Assembly (NCBI GenBank): GCA_022570795.1
Contig: JAKUDP010000009.1
Span: forward strand, 1,488,001-1,552,000
Origin: Sphaerulina vaccinii
Lineage: Eukaryota > Ascomycota > Dothideomycetes > Mycosphaerellales > Mycosphaerellaceae
Length of the DNA: 64,000 nt
Direction: 5' to 3'
The stretch's first letter is position 1. Every line of letters begins with the position of its first letter. The position numbers and the translations under genes were made by a program. Shown one piece after another: positions 32,408 through 42,914 of this stretch. The notes below the pieces were generated by a model, which was given only the letters and a program-made list of their open reading frames with translations, had not been told where the DNA came from and did no database searches.

Positions 32408-34270
32408 CTAACCAATCGACTTCTCCAAGTTCCCAAGCAAGTCATCATCACCATCATCAGCAGCAGCAGTCTCTGCAGCAGGAGCAGCACTGGCTTCCTC
32501 CTCTTCTTCCACCTCTGCTGGCTTGCTTGGCTCTTCACATTCCGGAATGATTTCTTCTTCCACTTTCTCATCCTCCATGGCTGTATCAAGAGACAATGGA
32601 CCCGGCTCAGCTAGCGAGGCATTCCTGCTATGGCTTTGTGCAAGTGGCATCTCCGGCGAGCTCTCTGTACTCCTAACGGCAGAAACTTCGGCAGCGGTCT
32701 CGTCTTCAGTGGGCTTAGACTCTGTGGTCTCCGGGAGAGTCGTGGTAGTAAGCTCAGTGATTGAGGCTACTTCTTCTGTTGGCGCTGGCTGGCTAGTAGC
32801 TGCTTGCACATCTTCCATTGGCAGATCTGAAGCATCAGGTCGAAGGGTCAGCAGACATATCTGAGAATGTAGAGATTTCTTAACGCGAACTGTCTTGAAG
32901 CTTGTCGCCGCAATGGACTCGAGCTTAGTAAGACATCGCGAGATATTATGATACTTACCATTCTGCTCAGGCTTTGCTGGCGTCTGAGTGCCAGTAGCCG
33001 GCGCGTCCTCATCAGACAGCTCCCCGTCTTCTCGATCACTGAATTTGGTAAGTAAATGTCTCTGCACAGCGAGATTCTGCCCCGACTGGCCTGTCTCCGA
33101 GCTTATTGCCTTGGTAGGCTTGAGCTCACTGAGACATTGAACAGACAGAAACAGAACGCTTTCTGAATTATACTTACTCGTCATCCTCGTCTCCCTCCTC
33201 ATCGTCCTCATCTCCAGAGCCCTCATCTCCTTCGCCCTCGCCCTCGCCTTCTCCTTCGTCGCCTTGGCCCTCTTGCTGCTGCTGAGAGACCTTTGCGGCC
33301 TCCTCCGTAGAGACGTCTGCGGTGGCTTCTTCTCCCTTCGCTACATGCTTAATGGTCTGGCCAGGTTGTGGAACGATCTTGGTGGCGTTGGGCACGATCT
33401 TCGTGTATGTTGTGCCGTCTGGGTTGGTGAATGTCACCCGCTTCTTTCCTCGTCCTGGGCCACCCTTCTTCTTTGGCGGAGGCCTGTTACGCCTCGGGGC
33501 AATGGATGGCTTCAGGTGCTCGGCTACCATGACTCCGTCCTCGTTTGCCACACCGACGCCTTCAATGACGGTACCTGTGGTGGCGGGGATCAACATGCAT
33601 ACGACAGAAATGATCTAAATGGAGGCAACTTACCTGGTGCAGCAGTGACTGGTTTCACATCTGCAAGCTCAGTAGATTCGGCAATCTCGCCTTCGATGGT
33701 CTGTCCCTCTGGCACAAGGACTTCGTACACGGCGACCTCACCATTCTGATCTGCTTTCTGCACCTTGGTTTTGCGCATAGGCACAACGACAGCCTGCTGA
33801 TCTGGACCATACAAGTTTGGCAATCCTTTTCTACGCTTGGCCAGAAAGTTGAAGTGCTTGTGTTCAGGCTCGAGAGAATGCTCCGGTAAAGGCTTCCACT
33901 TCTTGGCGACGTAAGCTCGCTCGTCAGTGCTGCTCTGCTTGGTCTCTTCCTCTGGTGCTTCGTCCTCGGGCTTATCCTCGTCCACTTCGGCGTCTTGCTT
34001 GCGTTTGTTGCCTACTTTGCCAGATCGTGCAGCTCGGAGCAGGTATTGTGTCCAGGATGCAAGCATTTGGCAGTCGCGTGGCATGGGAGGTTCGCCCCAC
34101 TTATCGTCCTTTCCAGCTTCGACCTCAGATACTGCTGGTGCTAGGGATACCTTTGAGTAAGTCTGGACGTATTGCTTGACTGGCAACCCTTCGAGGATGT
34201 CGTTGTCGGCATTTCCGCGACCAGAGCGGTTGCTTCGGCCTGGTGGTCTGTACTGTTCAATGGTAGCCAT
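32408..34270 (-). CDS. Acidic disordered protein, function unknown
   Basis: Exons 33634-34270, 33178-33574, 32959-33038 and 32408-32826, introns of 59, 139 and 132 nt; the last is a multiple of three and lies in an open frame, so it could be retained. Predicted 510 residues. The N-terminal ~215 residues carry the only conserved-looking stretches (LPVKQYVQTYSKVSLAP, DCQMLASWTQYLLRAARSGK, HFNFLAKRRKGLPNLYG, YEVLVPEGQTIEGEIAES). A basic patch (RRNRPPPKKKGGPGRGKKR) is followed by runs of Glu/Gly/Asp coded by near-perfect GAG/GAT repeats (about 33178-33260), and the C-terminus is Glu/Ala-rich. A nuclear chromatin-associated role is a guess from charge; I do not recognise the family. Confidence 0.75.
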
Positions 34271-34976
34271 GTTAGTGAATTCTAGAAAAGATAAATTGAG
34301 GAGTTGCGGGAATCAAATGCAGTCGTGGTCCGAGCAGTAAGCAGCTTAAGTAGAACTGATGGACGATGGACAATCGGTCATTGTGCGGAGGCGCGTCGTA
34401 TGTCGGTATCCAGGTACCAAAGCTTCGGGAGCATGCAGTGACCAGTGTGTTGGCGACCAGGATCAAAATGGCCCCCTCTCTGGCTCTCTGGGACCGGCTC
34501 GTGTCTCCAGGTAACTTACAGGTTGAAGTCCGATCTTGGGGTTTCGCAATAAAGAACCACTCTTAAGAGATGCTGAGCCACTCACCGGAGCCATGTCGTG
34601 TTGTCGTTACGCGCCGGGGCGCCGCTTAAGTGATATGCTGGCCAGAAGAAGCGTCGTTCGCGTGCAAAATATAGTTATGCTGCTGAAGAATACTCAAGTC
34701 GTGCTCTGGTATGATACAGATGCGGTCCAAAAGCAATGCGAGGGCTGGCGATATTGTTGTTGTCTTCTAGTGGAGAGCTCAAGTCCAAGCGGTCGCGAGC
34801 GAAGCGTGAACTCACGCCCATCACCATAAGGCATCAACCAAGGCACCACTTCCGCGGCTTCGTACCGCCGATCCGAGCATACCGTCATCGCCTCAGGAAA
34901 GTCCAGAGTCCAGTCGTTGGTGTGTCTTTGTTGCCATATCGCCGCCTCGCCTTTGTACTTGCCCTAGCATCAAGAA
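34271..34976. other. intergenic, divergent promoters
   Basis: Between the 5' ends of the acidic protein gene and ISD11. No feature seen beyond the expected promoters. Confidence 0.45.
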
Positions 34977-35465
34977 ATGAGCTTCGCCATGTCCACAAAC
35001 CAGTCCGCCGTGCAGGTGCGCTCGCTCTATCGCCAGCTCCTGCGCCAATCGAAACAGTTCGCCGCATACAACTTCAGAGAGTACGCCACACGAAGAACGA
35101 GAGATGCTTTTCGGGACAACAAGGCAGTGACGGAAGAGGGAAAGGTGCAGGAACTGATAGCAAAGGGACAGAAGGAGCTGCAGATGCTGAAGGTGAGTGA
35201 CGAGGGAGATGCGTGAGGAATGCGCAGTTGGATATGGTCCCGGCCTGCGAAGTGAAAGGAAGAAGCTGACATGTATGCAGAGACAAACAGTGGTCAGCCA
35301 GTTCTTCCAGCTCGATCGATTAGTGGTAGAAGGCGGTAAAGAGGGCAAACAGAAGGGTGGACGCAATGATATAGTGCGGCAGAAAGACCAAGGGTAAGTG
35401 AGGCTGTTGTGATGCATTGCTCTTGCTGTCCTTGTGCTAATGCTCCTTCCTGCAGATGGGACTGA
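34977..35465 (+). CDS. ISD11: Isd11, LYR-motif partner of cysteine desulfurase
   Basis: Mitochondrial LYR-family protein that stabilises the Nfs1 desulfurase in iron-sulfur cluster assembly. Exons 34977-35192, 35281-35393 and a 10-nt last exon 35456-35465; introns of 88 and 62 nt. The protein has 112 residues. The LYR tripeptide is at VRSLYRQLLRQSKQFAAYNF, then REYATRRTRDAFRDNK, and after the first splice RQTVVSQFFQLDRLVVEG. The tiny terminal exon supplies the ending DQGWD; without it translation would stop at a TAA inside the intron. Start at the first ATG (MSFAMSTNQ); the second Met, four codons on, is equally plausible. Confidence 0.93.
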
Positions 35466-35668
35466 TCAACACGGCTCTCTGTTCTCTCTCTTCGAAGTGG
35501 CATGGTCCACGATATTCCCGGGGCGCAATGGTGTTCAAGCTCGACGGGCATGTCGAAGGAGTCGTTGGCCTGTTCTGTACATTCAAGGTCCCAAATTCAA
35601 GCCATGCGGTGTGGCGATTCTGTACGTCTTCATTCCTTCAGTAGCATCTCAACCCTGCTTCTGCTGAG

Positions 35669-36844
35669 TTATCTGTAGTAGTATTTGCCCTCCATCAAGA
35701 CTCTGATCCCGAGTAGCGGACCAAGCAGCTTTTGTCCGTCCTCGCTGCGCACATAGTCGAGGCCTTGCACACGTATTTGGCGTAAAATCAGCAGATTCAG
35801 GTCCTTGTGGCGACGTACGAAGCTCTTGAGGTCTTCCAGTTGGATATATGACGACCAGTTATCGCAACTGCACACTGCCAGTGTTCTCAGCTTCGGAAAC
35901 GTCTGTGCCAACAGAGCTGGACCAATCTGCCCTGCTTCCACGACGTTCTTAGGGTAGTAGTAGCTCTTGTCGGCTGCTCTCCTGGCATTGCTCCCATTGA
36001 GAATCCTTATTCCGAGGTGTTGCAAGCTTGGAGCCTTGGCGATGCGTTCGAAGAAGCCGTAGATGAACCTTCCAGTTGTCTTCTTGTCAGGGCGTACTGG
36101 GAGGAACAGCGCTTCTACGTCCAGGAGAGTTCGGTGGAGTCTGTCCTTGAATCTTTGCGATGCCATCACAGAGCGCTGCATGGTCTCTGTCATTTCCTCG
36201 ATCAGGATGCTCCAGATGTCCATGAAGAGGCAAAAGTCTGTGAAACGCAAACCGCTATCGGCTATTTGGTTGATCGTCGTGGTAAAGCACTGGTTTCGCA
36301 TTGGATCCGGTGGCGCAAGGCTGAGGTCGCCGAAGCTTTCCAATTGCTGTATGATGTTGGCGGTTTGTCCGCCTTTTCTGAAGGCACGGCGTGTATTGTC
36401 CTCGACAACGACTTTCACCAGCTTGCCATGGCGCGCGAAGGACTTGAGAGCTTGCTTCAAAAGGACGGCGCCCAGTCCTGATGTATTCAGGTTGTCGTGG
36501 GCAGCACGCAGGTCGACCCACTGGTTGTAGTTGGTCGTGTTGACCAGTTCTGAGCGGTAGTCCGCCGGCAGCTCTCCGATGAGGAGAGTTATCTCTCTCA
36601 CTGCAGCGCCGAACTGCGGGTGGGCGGCGATTGTGCCGAGTTGTTGGAGCGACTTCTCGTCGCAGAGCAGGACAGACACGTGCTTGAAGCAGGTCTCGCG
36701 GAATGTCTTCATGAGCTGGAAGTGGCAAGCTCTGCTTGCCAGCCGCATGTTCTTGAGGTCGGCGCCGCCCAGGAGAAGCGCGATCTCCTCAACCATCTCC
36801 GGAGAGAGGTTGAGGAGGGGGAAGTGGGCGATTGCGGCGGCCAT
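35669..36844 (-). CDS. F-box domain protein
   Basis: Single exon, 391 residues. An F-box-like helix bundle occupies the N-terminus (LLNLSPEMVEEIALLLGGADLK-type pattern, then MRLASRACH, residues about 9-41), as in SCF ubiquitin ligase substrate adaptors. The rest is a leucine-patterned region without clear repeats, including SFARHGKLVKVVVEDN, FIYGFFERIAKAPSLQHLGI and AQTFPKLRTLAVCSCDNW, where the last two look like degenerate leucine-rich repeat strands. Such genes are numerous and fast-evolving in fungi, so no target can be named. The gene is convergent with ISD11, with about 200 bp between them. Confidence 0.8.
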   Translation of the reverse strand: MAAAIAHFPLLNLSPEMVEEIALLLGGADLKNMRLASRACHFQLMKTFRETCFKHVSVLLCDEKSLQQLGTIAAHPQFGAAVREITLLIGELPADYRSELVNTTNYNQWVDLRAAHDNLNTSGLGAVLLKQALKSFARHGKLVKVVVEDNTRRAFRKGGQTANIIQQLESFGDLSLAPPDPMRNQCFTTTINQIADSGLRFTDFCLFMDIWSILIEEMTETMQRSVMASQRFKDRLHRTLLDVEALFLPVRPDKKTTGRFIYGFFERIAKAPSLQHLGIRILNGSNARRAADKSYYYPKNVVEAGQIGPALLAQTFPKLRTLAVCSCDNWSSYIQLEDLKSFVRRHKDLNLLILRQIRVQGLDYVRSEDGQKLLGPLLGIRVLMEGKYYYR

Positions 36845-38330
36845 TGGCGAGGATGTTGTTGTCGTTCGGAGAAGAGAGTCGTGAAGAGAAAGCTTACTAA
36901 CAACACGAGGGCACGGACCCGATCGACTTCACATGGCCACACAGCTCAAACAAGCTGTTAATACGACGAACCGACGCTTTCGCGAGGATGTACAACAGCC
37001 ACGCAACCGCAACCGCGAACAGTGCAGTTTCGCCATGGCGGCAATGAGTCAGAGATACAGAGCTACAGGCATCTCCAACAGCTAACTCGAACTCGCTGGG
37101 TAGGGCATGCTTGACTGAAGTGGCGAGGAGGTTTGGTGGGAGACGAGACCACTGGAGACGCCATCTCACGGTCCCCAAAGATTTTACAGCTCTCAGGCGA
37201 CCGCGCTCGCGCATGGTGCAGTATCAGCACAAGGCGCGCAATCAGAGACCTAGTGCGAGCCACGAACCCACAAACCCACGCTCCGCCGATTATCGAACCA
37301 CCATGCGACAGTGGTCACAGCCGATGCAATACCACAGAGACCACCCAGTTCAGAGATGTCGAGAGCCACGGACAGCTGTGAGGACTCGATCGATCACGAA
37401 AGGACAGTGTGTCTCACGAGAGTTGCGCAGAGCGCACATTGAAGCAGAGTCCATTATGCCCACAAACTCGCCTCCTCAGGGATGGCTGCATCGTCCACGC
37501 GACTGTTCTCACGGATCACGAATATGAAGAGAACGGCCGCACACTGCACAACACAGCTACTTTTCTCTGTTTAGAGATAGCTTGGGTTGCGCCACCGAGT
37601 GTCGGACCAGTGAGCCAGTGCGGCCTGGGGCATGTCAGCTTCACTTGGACACCTTCTGCCAGCAGCGCGGCTTGGTGCATCTGATCAGCGCAGAGGCGCG
37701 CACATGCTTCTTGGAAACCATCGACAAGTACGCAACTCCAGTCGCACAAAATGCCTCCCGCTGATCAGAAAGTCACCAGAGAGCTGTGCGCATCTGCGAG
37801 GGTTAGTTCTTGGCTACCGGCGTACCACGAACAAAGAACTCCGCTTACAAGTCACTCGAGTCGATCGTGGCAGCACCTCAAACCGCAGTTATCGATGCGA
37901 AATTCTGTGCAGCGACACCGCCGAAACAGCGACAGCACCTAGCGGCCCTGCGCTAGGGTCTGTCTCCATCTCAATCGCCTCTTCTACCCACGAACCTTCA
38001 TCCGCTCTTCGGACTCGATCCTGATCTATGACCGACAGAAGCACGAAGCACGCCCTACTCGAATGCGGCTGTCTAGCGCACGAGGCCTCTGCGAGATTCC
38101 AATTTTCTGATAGTCGGTAGCAGTGCGAGGGAGAAGTATAGGACTGCAGTGAACCCCAATCAATGCACTGCTGTGTATATCAGAGATCACATTCTGGGGA
38201 TCAGAACGAAGACCATATCGCAATAGAGCATGGAAGTTCTCGTTAGCGAAGTTGAGATGATAGTTTGAAAGGCATCCGTAGCCGGAACACAGCTCACGAC
38301 CTCGAACACATCAAAACAGCGATCTAAGAT
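36845..38330. other. intergenic, nothing recognised
   Basis: About 1.5 kb. Frames of 130-138 codons on the plus strand (near 37.1 and 37.6 kb) are rich in Arg, His and Pro, with no domain, and are probably chance. Confidence 0.5.
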
Positions 38331-39227
38331 CTACATTCGCAAAGCCTCTAGCACCACTTCACCAGCCCTCTTCATCTTCCATTCTTCATTGAACAGCAGA
38401 CACTTCGTTCCCTCCTTCGCTCTCCAGCTATCACAATCCCTCACACCCCAGCTCGTGATGCCAACACATTTCGGCTCTGCAAGACACGCTCTGACAACAT
38501 TGACATATTCCTCTGGTTCAGCATCGACAATATCCAGCTCTGTAATGGCAACTTCATCAACGACCTGAGCCAAGTCCCGCAATGTCCAACTCATGCGATC
38601 TGATTCACCCCTGGAGACATGACCTTGCACGCCAATGCCATCGATCGGAATTCTAGCTTGTCTCCAGCGACCGACGTACTCTGCCACACTGCCAATCTTT
38701 GCACGAGCGGTCATGTAATCATTCAGGTATAGCTCCGCTTTCGAATCCGCTTTCCTCGCGGCATGGAATGCTATACCGATGTAGGACTCGCCTAGGATAC
38801 TGAAGAAGTGATTCGGACGTAGACTTCCGTCGTTGAGAAAGGCTTCATTGACGACATCCCAGGCATATAATTGACCTGCGTATCTGCTGACGACTGTCGT
38901 AATGTGCTCTTCGATGACAAGAGTAAGTTGTTGCGGGTCTGTGATCTTTTCGACCCACTGTGGAAGGGAGCGATGCCAGAGGAGAGTGTGGCCGCGGATG
39001 AGAAGACTGTGGCATTGAGCGAAGTTGACGAGATTGTCTGCTCCAGAAAATGTATATCTTCCAGGGCTCGGGTGGATTGAAGACCACTTCATGCTATTTT
39101 CGGGTGTGACCTGACTAAAGTTCTCGAGAAGCGTTGCGGCGTGAGAAGAGTCGTCAAGGTGCTTTTGATCTGTTGCTGTGCCCCAGTAGAGCTTTCCATG
39201 GGACTTGATGGCTGAATCAAGCGACAT
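38331..39227 (-). CDS. GH10 endo-xylanase without signal peptide
   Basis: Glycoside hydrolase family 10 TIM-barrel, expected to cut beta-1,4-xylan. Single exon, 298 residues from the ATG at 39227. Hallmarks: KLYWGTATD, VTPENSMKW (about residues 40-48), RGHTLLWH, acid/base Glu in YAWDVVNEAF (Glu128), LYLNDY, DGIGVQGH, nucleophile in AITELDI (Glu230) and the C-terminal SWGVRDCDSW. The family in fungi is nearly always secreted, yet no signal peptide precedes the catalytic domain: the frame upstream is open to a TGA but holds no ATG, and no ATG lies between a TATAAAC (39374-39380) and 39227. Either the enzyme is intracellular or unconventionally secreted, or a leader exon was lost. Confidence 0.9.
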   Translation of the reverse strand: MSLDSAIKSHGKLYWGTATDQKHLDDSSHAATLLENFSQVTPENSMKWSSIHPSPGRYTFSGADNLVNFAQCHSLLIRGHTLLWHRSLPQWVEKITDPQQLTLVIEEHITTVVSRYAGQLYAWDVVNEAFLNDGSLRPNHFFSILGESYIGIAFHAARKADSKAELYLNDYMTARAKIGSVAEYVGRWRQARIPIDGIGVQGHVSRGESDRMSWTLRDLAQVVDEVAITELDIVDAEPEEYVNVVRACLAEPKCVGITSWGVRDCDSWRAKEGTKCLLFNEEWKMKRAGEVVLEALRM

Positions 39228-39373
39228 GGTTGCTTGTTGTTGCTGGATACCTGTGAGGCTGAGGTTGAGTTGAGATGCGCTGCAGATCTCCACAAACGTC
39301 GATCACGTTGTGTAACTATGGCTGCTGCACCTAGCGCCAAGGTTTTGTATTACAATTATAATTTTGCAGCTAT

Positions 39374-39380
39374 GTTTATA
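39374..39380 (-). promoter_or_regulatory. TATA-like element of the GH10 gene
   Basis: TATAAAC on the minus strand, about 150 bp before the GH10 ATG, in a locally AT-rich stretch. Position fits a core promoter with a 5' leader of roughly 110-120 nt. Confidence 0.4.
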
Positions 39381-39482
39381 CACTGCCCTTCTATTTGCAT
39401 GATGTCCCATTACCACTAGTAAATGCTGCATGTCGAAAGAAGATGAAAATCCCAATGTTTACGCGGAGCCTGTCAACAATGT

Positions 39483-40187
39483 CTAGTTGTAACCATAGCC
39501 ATAGCCATACGCGGCTGATGTCGTGCAGTACTCCTTGTTGGAGCACGTAGATGTAGTTCCCGTGCAGAGAGACTTGGTCGTTGTGGGAACGTGCTTGGTT
39601 GTAACAAATGTCTCTGACTTTTCGCTTGTGATTGTGCTTGGCTTATGCTCCACAGAGGTGTACGTGCTTGGGACTTGAGTCGTGTATGTGCATGGCGTTT
39701 CTGTTGTGACCGTGGTGTGGTAGTATGAGTCTTTGAGATATGTAGTCACATAAGTAGTGGTGACCGTCTCGACAGTCTTGGTTTTCGTCTTGATGTCGGT
39801 GGTGTATGTGGCGGGCTTCTCACTAACATAGGTCGAAGGCAGATACGTAGTGACAGTCACAGGCCTACAGGTGCTTGTCAGCGCATGCACAAGCATACTG
39901 TGGTGCTTGAAGCTCTAGGAGTGTGGTCGGATGGGTATCAGACGAGCAGTTGACGAGACGACTTACTTGTCAATGTATGTAGTTGTCGTGTACGGAGTGT
40001 AAGAGGTCACTGTCTTCGTCGTCTCGTAATAAGTTGGAACATCCTTGTAGTAGGTAGTGTACACAGCTTTGCAGGTCTGTGTGGTGTGGCAATCCTTCTT
40101 CGGGTAGGTATTTTTGCCGTAGGACTGTTCGCCTGGAACGGCAGCGGCCAGAGCCAGGAGAGTTGCGAAAGCTGCGATGGTCTGCAT
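39483..40187 (-). CDS. Secreted Thr/Tyr-rich cell-wall-type protein
   Basis: Exons 39967-40187 and 39483-39864; the 102-bp intron (GTAAGT ... CTGTAG) joins TTTYIDK to PVTVTTYLPS, giving 200 residues. A signal peptide (MQTIAAFATLLALAAAVPG) is followed by a low-complexity body of Thr, Tyr, Val, Lys and Pro with a loose VTTY/TYTT rhythm, a few Cys (KKDCHTTQTCK, TPCTYTTQ, CTGTTSTCSNKEYCTT) and a terminal YGYGYGYN. This is typical of heavily O-glycosylated wall proteins. No GPI signal is present. It could be a structural wall component or surface coat; no enzymatic motif is visible. Confidence 0.8.
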
Positions 40188-41394
40188 CTTGAAGACTTTG
40201 TGGTGATGAGCTGTAGCTTCGGTATTGACCTGCGATATGAATGAGTGTGGGTGAACGAATGTTCGAACGAATGTGGTGCAGATGAAGCTTGCTGGTTGTC
40301 GGCTGGAGGACAAGGAGAAGGAAGAAGTAGACGTCTTATAACCTGCCTGGACTCCATATGTTCCAACGACCTCCTCACTGCTGGTGCATATTACCGACAT
40401 GATGGTCCAAGCCGACCTGATCCACAATCTATAGTCCGACGCCCGCATGGCGTCCGAGTCACAAGCATGGAGATCTGGAAACTGCAGCATACTTGGGCTA
40501 CACTCCAGGTCTATGGCCAGCAAGATGCCATTCACGAGCACCACATCGAGTTGAGTTTGTGTTGACCGGAGTCCTAGGAGGCTCGTCTTGTGCACTTCTT
40601 GATCTCTGTGAGCGAGTGAGGAGACCATGCTGATGCGATTCAAGGGCACATGCATAACAGGGCTTGGTGTAGACATGTCGTCGGCAGGAGTCTCCACGTG
40701 GGATGGTTTCCACGGGCCGGAAGGCTCGACGCCTGATAGAAGTCTGCTTGAGTGAAGAGGTAGCCATCAAATCTCCACCGCAACTTACACAACTTCGTGG
40801 CCGTAAGGCTGGAATGCTTACCCTCCGATGCCTCAGATGAAGAAATCGGAGAGGAAACTAAGCTCACAAACAAGACCTGATGCCGTTGCAGGAATGAATG
40901 CTTATTAGCTACCGCGCCATGTTCTCACACAATTCCTATCTTCAGAGGAGTGGGTACTCTGCGATTTGACTGGTCTGACAGTATTTGCATCGCTGGCTGC
41001 GGCATCAGCTTCACCGTGAAGGCTGAAGAGTGGCGAGAGGACGATTCCTTTTGACATGGCCGCTTCCCAAGATGGCAATTGAGAAACTGTAGCACGATCG
41101 ATGGCTGCAAGCGAAGAGCGAAGAAGGGAAGTGGACGAAGTGATGATGGAGTTCGAGATGCTGGTTGCCCCTTGCGCTAGCGATATCAAGAACGGCCCGC
41201 TGGGTCAATGCGGTCAATGCTCTTGCCAAGGCTGAGATCCTCGGCGGTTCGTACCACATCATCGACAACATTGACACGGCCACCAGGACGCTGCAAACGA
41301 CATTACTGCCACATGCCGGCTGGCCAGAGTCAAGGGCGGTGCAGACGTCTGAAGACCCGCTCCTCAGAGCCTCACGATCCGGCGATGTGACAAA
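40188..41394. other. intergenic, divergent promoters
   Basis: 1.2 kb between the 5' ends of the Thr/Tyr-rich gene and the C2H2 gene. No repeat or RNA gene recognised; small frames only. Confidence 0.45.
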
Positions 41395-42426
41395 ATGGCT
41401 ATCGAGGCGGCGAGTGAGCCGCAAGATGCTCTTCCGTTTCCCTGCTCGCTCTGCCAAAGACGTTTCAAGCTTCGAAAAAGTGTGACCCGGCATATGCGCA
41501 CAGTCCACAGCACCAAGCGGTTGATATGCTCCCACTGCGGCCACAGCTTCGTGAGACAAGATATCCTGGACCGCCACGTACGAACTCAGCATCAAGGACC
41601 AGCCGATACTGTGGAATGCAGCTTTTGTGGTAAGCAGGTCCGTCCGAGAAGTCTCCCAAATCATCTAGCCAGTGAATCCTGCCGGCGGCTCCAGGAAGAC
41701 TGCCAAAAGATTGATACGGCCACGATAACAGCTAGCCAAGTTGAAATCATCCCTAATACGAGAGTCGCCATTCTCTCACCACGAATACCATATTATACTC
41801 TTGTGATATCGGATCCTGTGCTGCTTAGTTCCTGGATGTTCATCAAGCTCAAGCCGTGGGGTTCTGGGCTCGATTGGATGAACCCTCACCATGACCAGAA
41901 TCTTGCTCCAGTGCCAGACCCTCCAGACGAGGTACTCATACTTCGAGGAATGGTATACCGGAGCATCATAGTCAACCTAGACTCTACCTGTCTTGATCCA
42001 GAGTCCACGGTTGCCGATGCGATAGCTATACTCATCTTCATCACCTGCCAGACTGATGGCTGGAATGCAGCTCTTGTCCATGTCCAAGGATATGTCGCAC
42101 TTGCCGAGCGTCAGCTTAAGGGTACGGATGAGCCTCAAAGATGGCTCCACAGCAAAGCTGCATTGAAGGCATTTGACTATGCTTTGGTGCAAGACAAAGA
42201 CTTGGCACCCAAACTAGGCACTTACAGAAGAATATTCCGTCTGGCACTCGACTTGATACGACGAGCAGCTGTCGATATGCTGCGTGCGCCGCTCAAGCTC
42301 GCACAGGAGCCTGTGGAAACCCGAGTTCAGCAACTCAAAGGGAGTGATTGCATCGAGCGGTATACGCCGGATATCTTGCCCATTGCGCAGCTGGCAGCAT
42401 CTGTTTCGTGTGAAGTCGATAGTTGA
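41395..42426 (+). CDS. C2H2 zinc-finger regulator
   Basis: 343 residues in one exon. Two consecutive classical fingers lie at residues about 17-66: CSLCQRRFKLRKSVTRHMRTVH and CSHCGHSFVRQDILDRHVRTQH type (C-x2-C-x12-H-x3-4-H). A third Cys/His site (CSFCGKQVRPRSLPNHLASESC) is atypical. The remainder is helical and resembles the middle region of fungal C2H2 or Zn2Cys6 transcription factors (STVADAIAILIFITCQTDGW). Nuclear DNA binding is expected. The stop at 42426 follows soon after the helical region, shorter than most members, so a 3' intron leading into a further exon is possible though none was found. Confidence 0.8.
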   Translation: MAIEAASEPQDALPFPCSLCQRRFKLRKSVTRHMRTVHSTKRLICSHCGHSFVRQDILDRHVRTQHQGPADTVECSFCGKQVRPRSLPNHLASESCRRLQEDCQKIDTATITASQVEIIPNTRVAILSPRIPYYTLVISDPVLLSSWMFIKLKPWGSGLDWMNPHHDQNLAPVPDPPDEVLILRGMVYRSIIVNLDSTCLDPESTVADAIAILIFITCQTDGWNAALVHVQGYVALAERQLKGTDEPQRWLHSKAALKAFDYALVQDKDLAPKLGTYRRIFRLALDLIRRAAVDMLRAPLKLAQEPVETRVQQLKGSDCIERYTPDILPIAQLAASVSCEVDS

Positions 42427-42914
42427 TAGTAGCGAGCATCGGAAAGTCGAGTGGGCAAGAGGAGAGCGAAGAAGCGACCATCTGTACCCTCACGTGAATG
42501 GCGCATTTTCGGGGCCGTTGGCGATCGCTTTTGTAACGCACGGCAGTAGGTGGTATGAGTTCAGATCGATGCTCTCATCAACCTGCCTTAGCCTGAGTCT
42601 TCTTCCAGAACGGTCGAGCCTGATTTCGAAGCAAATATCATTGGCGATCCTTTCGCTCGACGACCAGACGAATTGCGGAGCCGTTGCGTTCGGGCTTCTT
42701 GTCACTTGACGAAAATCGCACATATGAGGTATCTCTGCCGCATTCAATGCCAAGGCTGCGGCTGTGAACATTCGAATTGTTTCAAGCATTCTACTTGGCC
42801 GCTCTCCTGCCTGGAACAATCAGCATTACCCCCATTGCATGAGCTACTTGTCACCTGCACAGTTCAGAAATTCGAGCTACACAAGCACATTGACTGTACA
42901 CTCTACACCTCAGC
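42427..42914. other. intergenic, nothing recognised
   Basis: Convergent 3' region between the C2H2 gene and the small secreted protein gene. No feature seen. Confidence 0.45.

Noticed and set aside
33178..33260. Microsatellite expansion unrelated to coding
   Set aside because: The GAG/GAT repeats lie in frame inside an exon and encode the acidic Glu/Gly/Asp run of a plausible protein.
37111..38024. Plus-strand frames of 138 and 130 codons
   Set aside because: Arg/His/Pro-rich, no domain, no splice logic, and overlapping alternative frames of similar length.
39483..40187. Tandem-repeat mucin or adhesin with a GPI anchor
   Set aside because: The Thr/Tyr rhythm is loose, there is no regular repeat unit, and the C-terminus YGYGYGYN lacks a hydrophobic GPI signal.
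41011..41664. 217-codon minus-strand frame over the C2H2 gene
   Set aside because: It overlaps the zinc-finger exon in antisense, has no motif and starts from a non-ATG codon; it is a shadow of the real gene.
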